Shown piece after piece: positions 14,269 through 16,140 of a DNA stretch of 16,140 bases. Source of the DNA: Armatimonadaceae bacterium (GTDB lineage: Bacteria; Armatimonadota; Armatimonadia; Armatimonadales; Armatimonadaceae); assembly GCA_030446525.1 (NCBI GenBank), contig JAUJNC010000091.1:1-16140 (forward strand). The letters run 5' to 3'. Position 1 is the first letter of the stretch. Each line of letters opens with the position of its first letter. The notes beneath the pieces are model-generated. The model saw only the letters and a list, made by a program, of their open reading frames with translations, made no database searches and was not told where the DNA came from. The position numbers and the translations under genes were made by a program.

Positions 14269-15275
14269 TCACCACTCCCTCGGGGGGCGGTGCCGCCCAA
14301 GGCGCGCAAGAAGTCGATCAACTCCTGCATCTGGGCGGGCGCCGGGACCTCAAAATGCAGGCGCTCGCCCGTGCGTGGGTGGTTGAACGCCAGAGAGTAG
14401 GCGTGCAGGGCCTGGCCGTGCAGATGGGCGATGCGCTCGTTGAGCGCGGCCTGTGCGGGGCCACGCAGCATATCCGCCGACACCTTGCGCAGACCTCCGT
14501 AGACGGGGTCGCCGACGATCGGGTAGCCCGCAAAGGCGCAGTGGACGCGGATCTGGTGGGTGCGCCCGGTTTGCAGCGAGGCCTCCAGGAGGGAGAACAG
14601 GCCGAGGTTTTCCAGCAGCTTCAGCTCCGTGACCGCCGGGCGGCCCCGGAACCGGTCCCCCGGCTCGACCACGGTCATGCGCTTGCGGTCCGTGGGGTGC
14701 CGGCCGATGGGGACGTCCACCACAGCGTGCTGGAAACGGGGACGCCCCCAGACCAGGGCGAGGTACTGGCGGGTGGCGGTGCGCTTCTGTATCTGCCCCT
14801 GCAGGGCGTTGTGCGTCACGTCGTTCTTGGCAACCAGCAGGAGGCCCGTGGTGTCCTTATCCAGGCGGTGAACGATGCCCGGGCGCAGCTCCCCGCCCAC
14901 GCCGGAAAGGTCTTCGCAGTGCGCCAGCAGGGCGTTGACCAGGGTGCCGCTTTCCGCGCCCGGCGCGGGGTGGACCACCATCCCTTTCGGCTTGTTGATC
15001 ACCAGCAGATCCTGGTCCTCGTAGACGACATCCAGAGCGATCGTCTCCGGGAGGATGTGGGAAACTTTGGGCGCAGGAGCTTCGACCACCACCAGGTCGC
15101 CCGCCTGTGTCTTGTAGGAAGGCTTGGCGATCTCCCCGTTGACCTCGACGGCGTGCGTGCCGATAAACCGCTGGAGCTGCGACCGCGAAACGTCGCGCAT
15201 ACGGGCGGACAGGAAAACGTCGAGCCGCTGCCCCGCGTCCGCGTCACCCACGATGTAGATCTGCTCGTTCTGCAT
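14265..15275 (-). CDS. rluD: 23S rRNA pseudouridine synthase, RluD/RluA family
   Basis: A 336-residue rRNA pseudouridine synthase. An N-terminal S4 RNA-binding domain ([20 protein letters not shown] to about residue 65) is followed by the catalytic domain. The family motif [18 protein letters not shown] carries the catalytic Asp139. [19 protein letters not shown] precedes it, and [12 protein letters not shown] and GDPVYGG follow, all standard for RluA/RluD/YlyB proteins. The C-terminus ends with the usual [14 protein letters not shown] and FEVPAPAQM blocks. Target positions on 23S rRNA (1911/1915/1917 in E. coli RluD) are inferred from the family; a YlyB-type target is possible. The start is 4 bases after the lgt stop, and its own stop overlaps the next gene, so lgt-rluD-DUF951 form an operon. 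Confidence 0.93.
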   Translation of the reverse strand: MQNEQIYIVGDADAGQRLDVFLSARMRDVSRSQLQRFIGTHAVEVNGEIAKPSYKTQAGDLVVVEAPAPKVSHILPETIALDVVYEDQDLLVINKPKGMVVHPAPGAESGTLVNALLAHCEDLSGVGGELRPGIVHRLDKDTTGLLLVAKNDVTHNALQGQIQKRTATRQYLALVWGRPRFQHAVVDVPIGRHPTDRKRMTVVEPGDRFRGRPAVTELKLLENLGLFSLLEASLQTGRTHQIRVHCAFAGYPIVGDPVYGGLRKVSADMLRGPAQAALNERIAHLHGQALHAYSLAFNHPRTGERLHFEVPAPAQMQELIDFLRALGGTAPRGSGE

Positions 15276-15279
15276 ACCC

Positions 15280-16086
15280 TTAGCTGATCGAGGGCGTCAC
15301 CGCCCGGGACGAGGCGGAATCCTGCCGCCGCGACCGGCGAGCGGACGCCACGTAGACCGCCGCCGCGCCCAGCGCGAGGAGCAGGCTTGCGATCTGGCCC
15401 TCGGTAAGCCCCCCCACCCCGGTCATTTCGGCGGTAACCCCGGCGCGCACGAACTCGATAAAGAAACGGTACACGCCGTACAAGACGATGTAGCCGAGCA
15501 TCACCTGCCCGCGGAAGCGCCGCCTGGCTTCGACACGGGTGAGCAGCCCATAGATGGCCAGGCTGACGAGCGCCGCGTAGATCTGCGCCGGGTGGCTCGG
15601 CGGCGTAACCCCCGCCAGAACGCCCGGGTCGTGGAACCGCACGGCCCAGGGCAGGTCGCATACGGCCCCGTAACAGCAGCCGTTGAGAAAACAGCCGACC
15701 CGGCCCAGCGCATAGCCGAGCGGGAACGAGACGGCCGACAGGTCCGCCATGTCCGCCACGTTGATGCCCCGCGCGCGGCACACCAAGACCCCCGCGAGGA
15801 TGCCGCCACCCAGCCCCCCGTAAAAGGTCATGCCGCCTTCCCAGATGTGAAAGACCTGCGTCGGGTCGGCCAGAAACGCGGACGGCGTGAGGAGGACGTA
15901 CACCAGCCGCGCGCCGAGGACGCCGCCCAGAAGCCCCCACAGCCCGACATCCCAGACGTCCTCCCCCCGGATGCCGTAGTGGGGGGCCTGCGTCGCGGCG
16001 CGCCCCCGCGCCCCCCCGAAACCCAGCCAGAGCCCCCCCCCCCCCCACAGCACCAGAACCGGGGCCGGAGGAAAACATACCGGCAC
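15280..16086 (-). CDS. lgt: Prolipoprotein diacylglyceryl transferase Lgt
   Basis: A membrane enzyme that moves a diacylglyceryl group from phosphatidylglycerol to the lipobox Cys of prolipoproteins, the first step in lipoprotein maturation. Clear family blocks are HIWEGGMTFYGGLGGG, the signature ALGRVGCFLNGCCYG with the essential Arg, HPAQIYAAL, and IVLYGVYRFFIEFVR. The 268-residue length is normal. The N-terminus is doubtful. The first helix is read through a run of 14 G (16033-16046) giving WGGGGLW, where relatives have varied hydrophobic residues, and the only in-frame start is GTG 16086 without a clear ribosome site. An ATG at 16078 is in another frame, so an indel is likely. Treat the first 30-40 residues as uncertain. 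It is first in lgt-rluD-DUF951. Confidence 0.9.
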   Translation of the reverse strand: MPVCFPPAPVLVLWGGGGLWLGFGGARGRAATQAPHYGIRGEDVWDVGLWGLLGGVLGARLVYVLLTPSAFLADPTQVFHIWEGGMTFYGGLGGGILAGVLVCRARGINVADMADLSAVSFPLGYALGRVGCFLNGCCYGAVCDLPWAVRFHDPGVLAGVTPPSHPAQIYAALVSLAIYGLLTRVEARRRFRGQVMLGYIVLYGVYRFFIEFVRAGVTAEMTGVGGLTEGQIASLLLALGAAAVYVASARRSRRQDSASSRAVTPSIS

Positions 16087-16140
16087 CCATACACAATTAC
16101 AGAGGTATTACGCGGGCGCGGCGCCCCCCCCCCCCCCCCC
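16087..16140. other. Contig end with poly-C artefact
   Basis: The last 17 bases are all C, after GCG repeats, and a second run of 14 C sits at 16033-16046 within lgt. Such runs at a contig edge usually reflect poor read quality or assembly collapse. No feature is supported here apart from the possible upstream region of lgt. Confidence 0.7.

Noticed and set aside
1..16140. CRISPR array, tRNA or rRNA genes
   Set aside because: No regularly spaced repeats, no cloverleaf and no rRNA-like conserved stretch were found on either strand.

Overview
The window is a high-GC bacterial contig fragment. Gene content points to a Bacillota-like or neighbouring monoderm lineage: SepF (not FtsA/ZipA-type division proteins), a yggS-sepF-proC cluster, and a small DUF951-type protein. 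The lineage is inferred from gene families only. Both ends are cut: the left end falls inside pstC, and the right end is a 17-base poly-C run that looks like an assembly artefact.

Layout. 1-3620 (+) is a phosphate uptake operon, pstC(partial)-pstA-pstB-phoU, split between pstA and pstB by a decayed IS630-type transposase fragment. 3670-4422 (-) is a calcineurin-like phosphoesterase convergent with phoU. 4549-6102 (-) is a compact arsenic operon, arsR-arsI-aquaglyceroporin. It is read from a small divergent control region (6103-6187) with an 18-bp perfect palindrome between two opposing extended -10 promoters. 6188-8179 (+) is yggS-sepF-proC, tightly overlapped. 8183-11005 is a lower-GC segment with a GT2 glycosyltransferase and a frameshifted polytopic glycosyltransferase of the TMTC/O-mannosyltransferase type. 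It is flanked by two 70-bp direct copies (68/70 identical) of the 3' end of proC. 11277-13658 (+) is an MFS-like membrane protein fused to a spermidine-synthase-like domain, followed by a good intrinsic terminator. About 13800-14030 has no recognisable protein but shows RNA-like structure. 14044-16086 (-) is lgt-rluD-DUF951, coupled by very short gaps or overlaps.

How the genes work together. PstCAB imports phosphate and PhoU links it to signalling. ArsR, ArsI and the aquaporin form a sensor, a C-As lyase and a trivalent-arsenical channel, which would demethylate organoarsenicals and let As(III) leave passively. YggS, SepF and ProC cover PLP homeostasis, division and proline synthesis. Lgt and RluD cover lipoprotein maturation and 23S rRNA pseudouridylation.

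Most noteworthy: the duplicated proC tail bracketing a foreign-looking glycosylation segment; the symmetrical arsR/yggS control region with a probably leaderless arsR; the arsR-arsI-aqp gene set; and the unexplained RNA-like segment near 13.8-14.0 kb.
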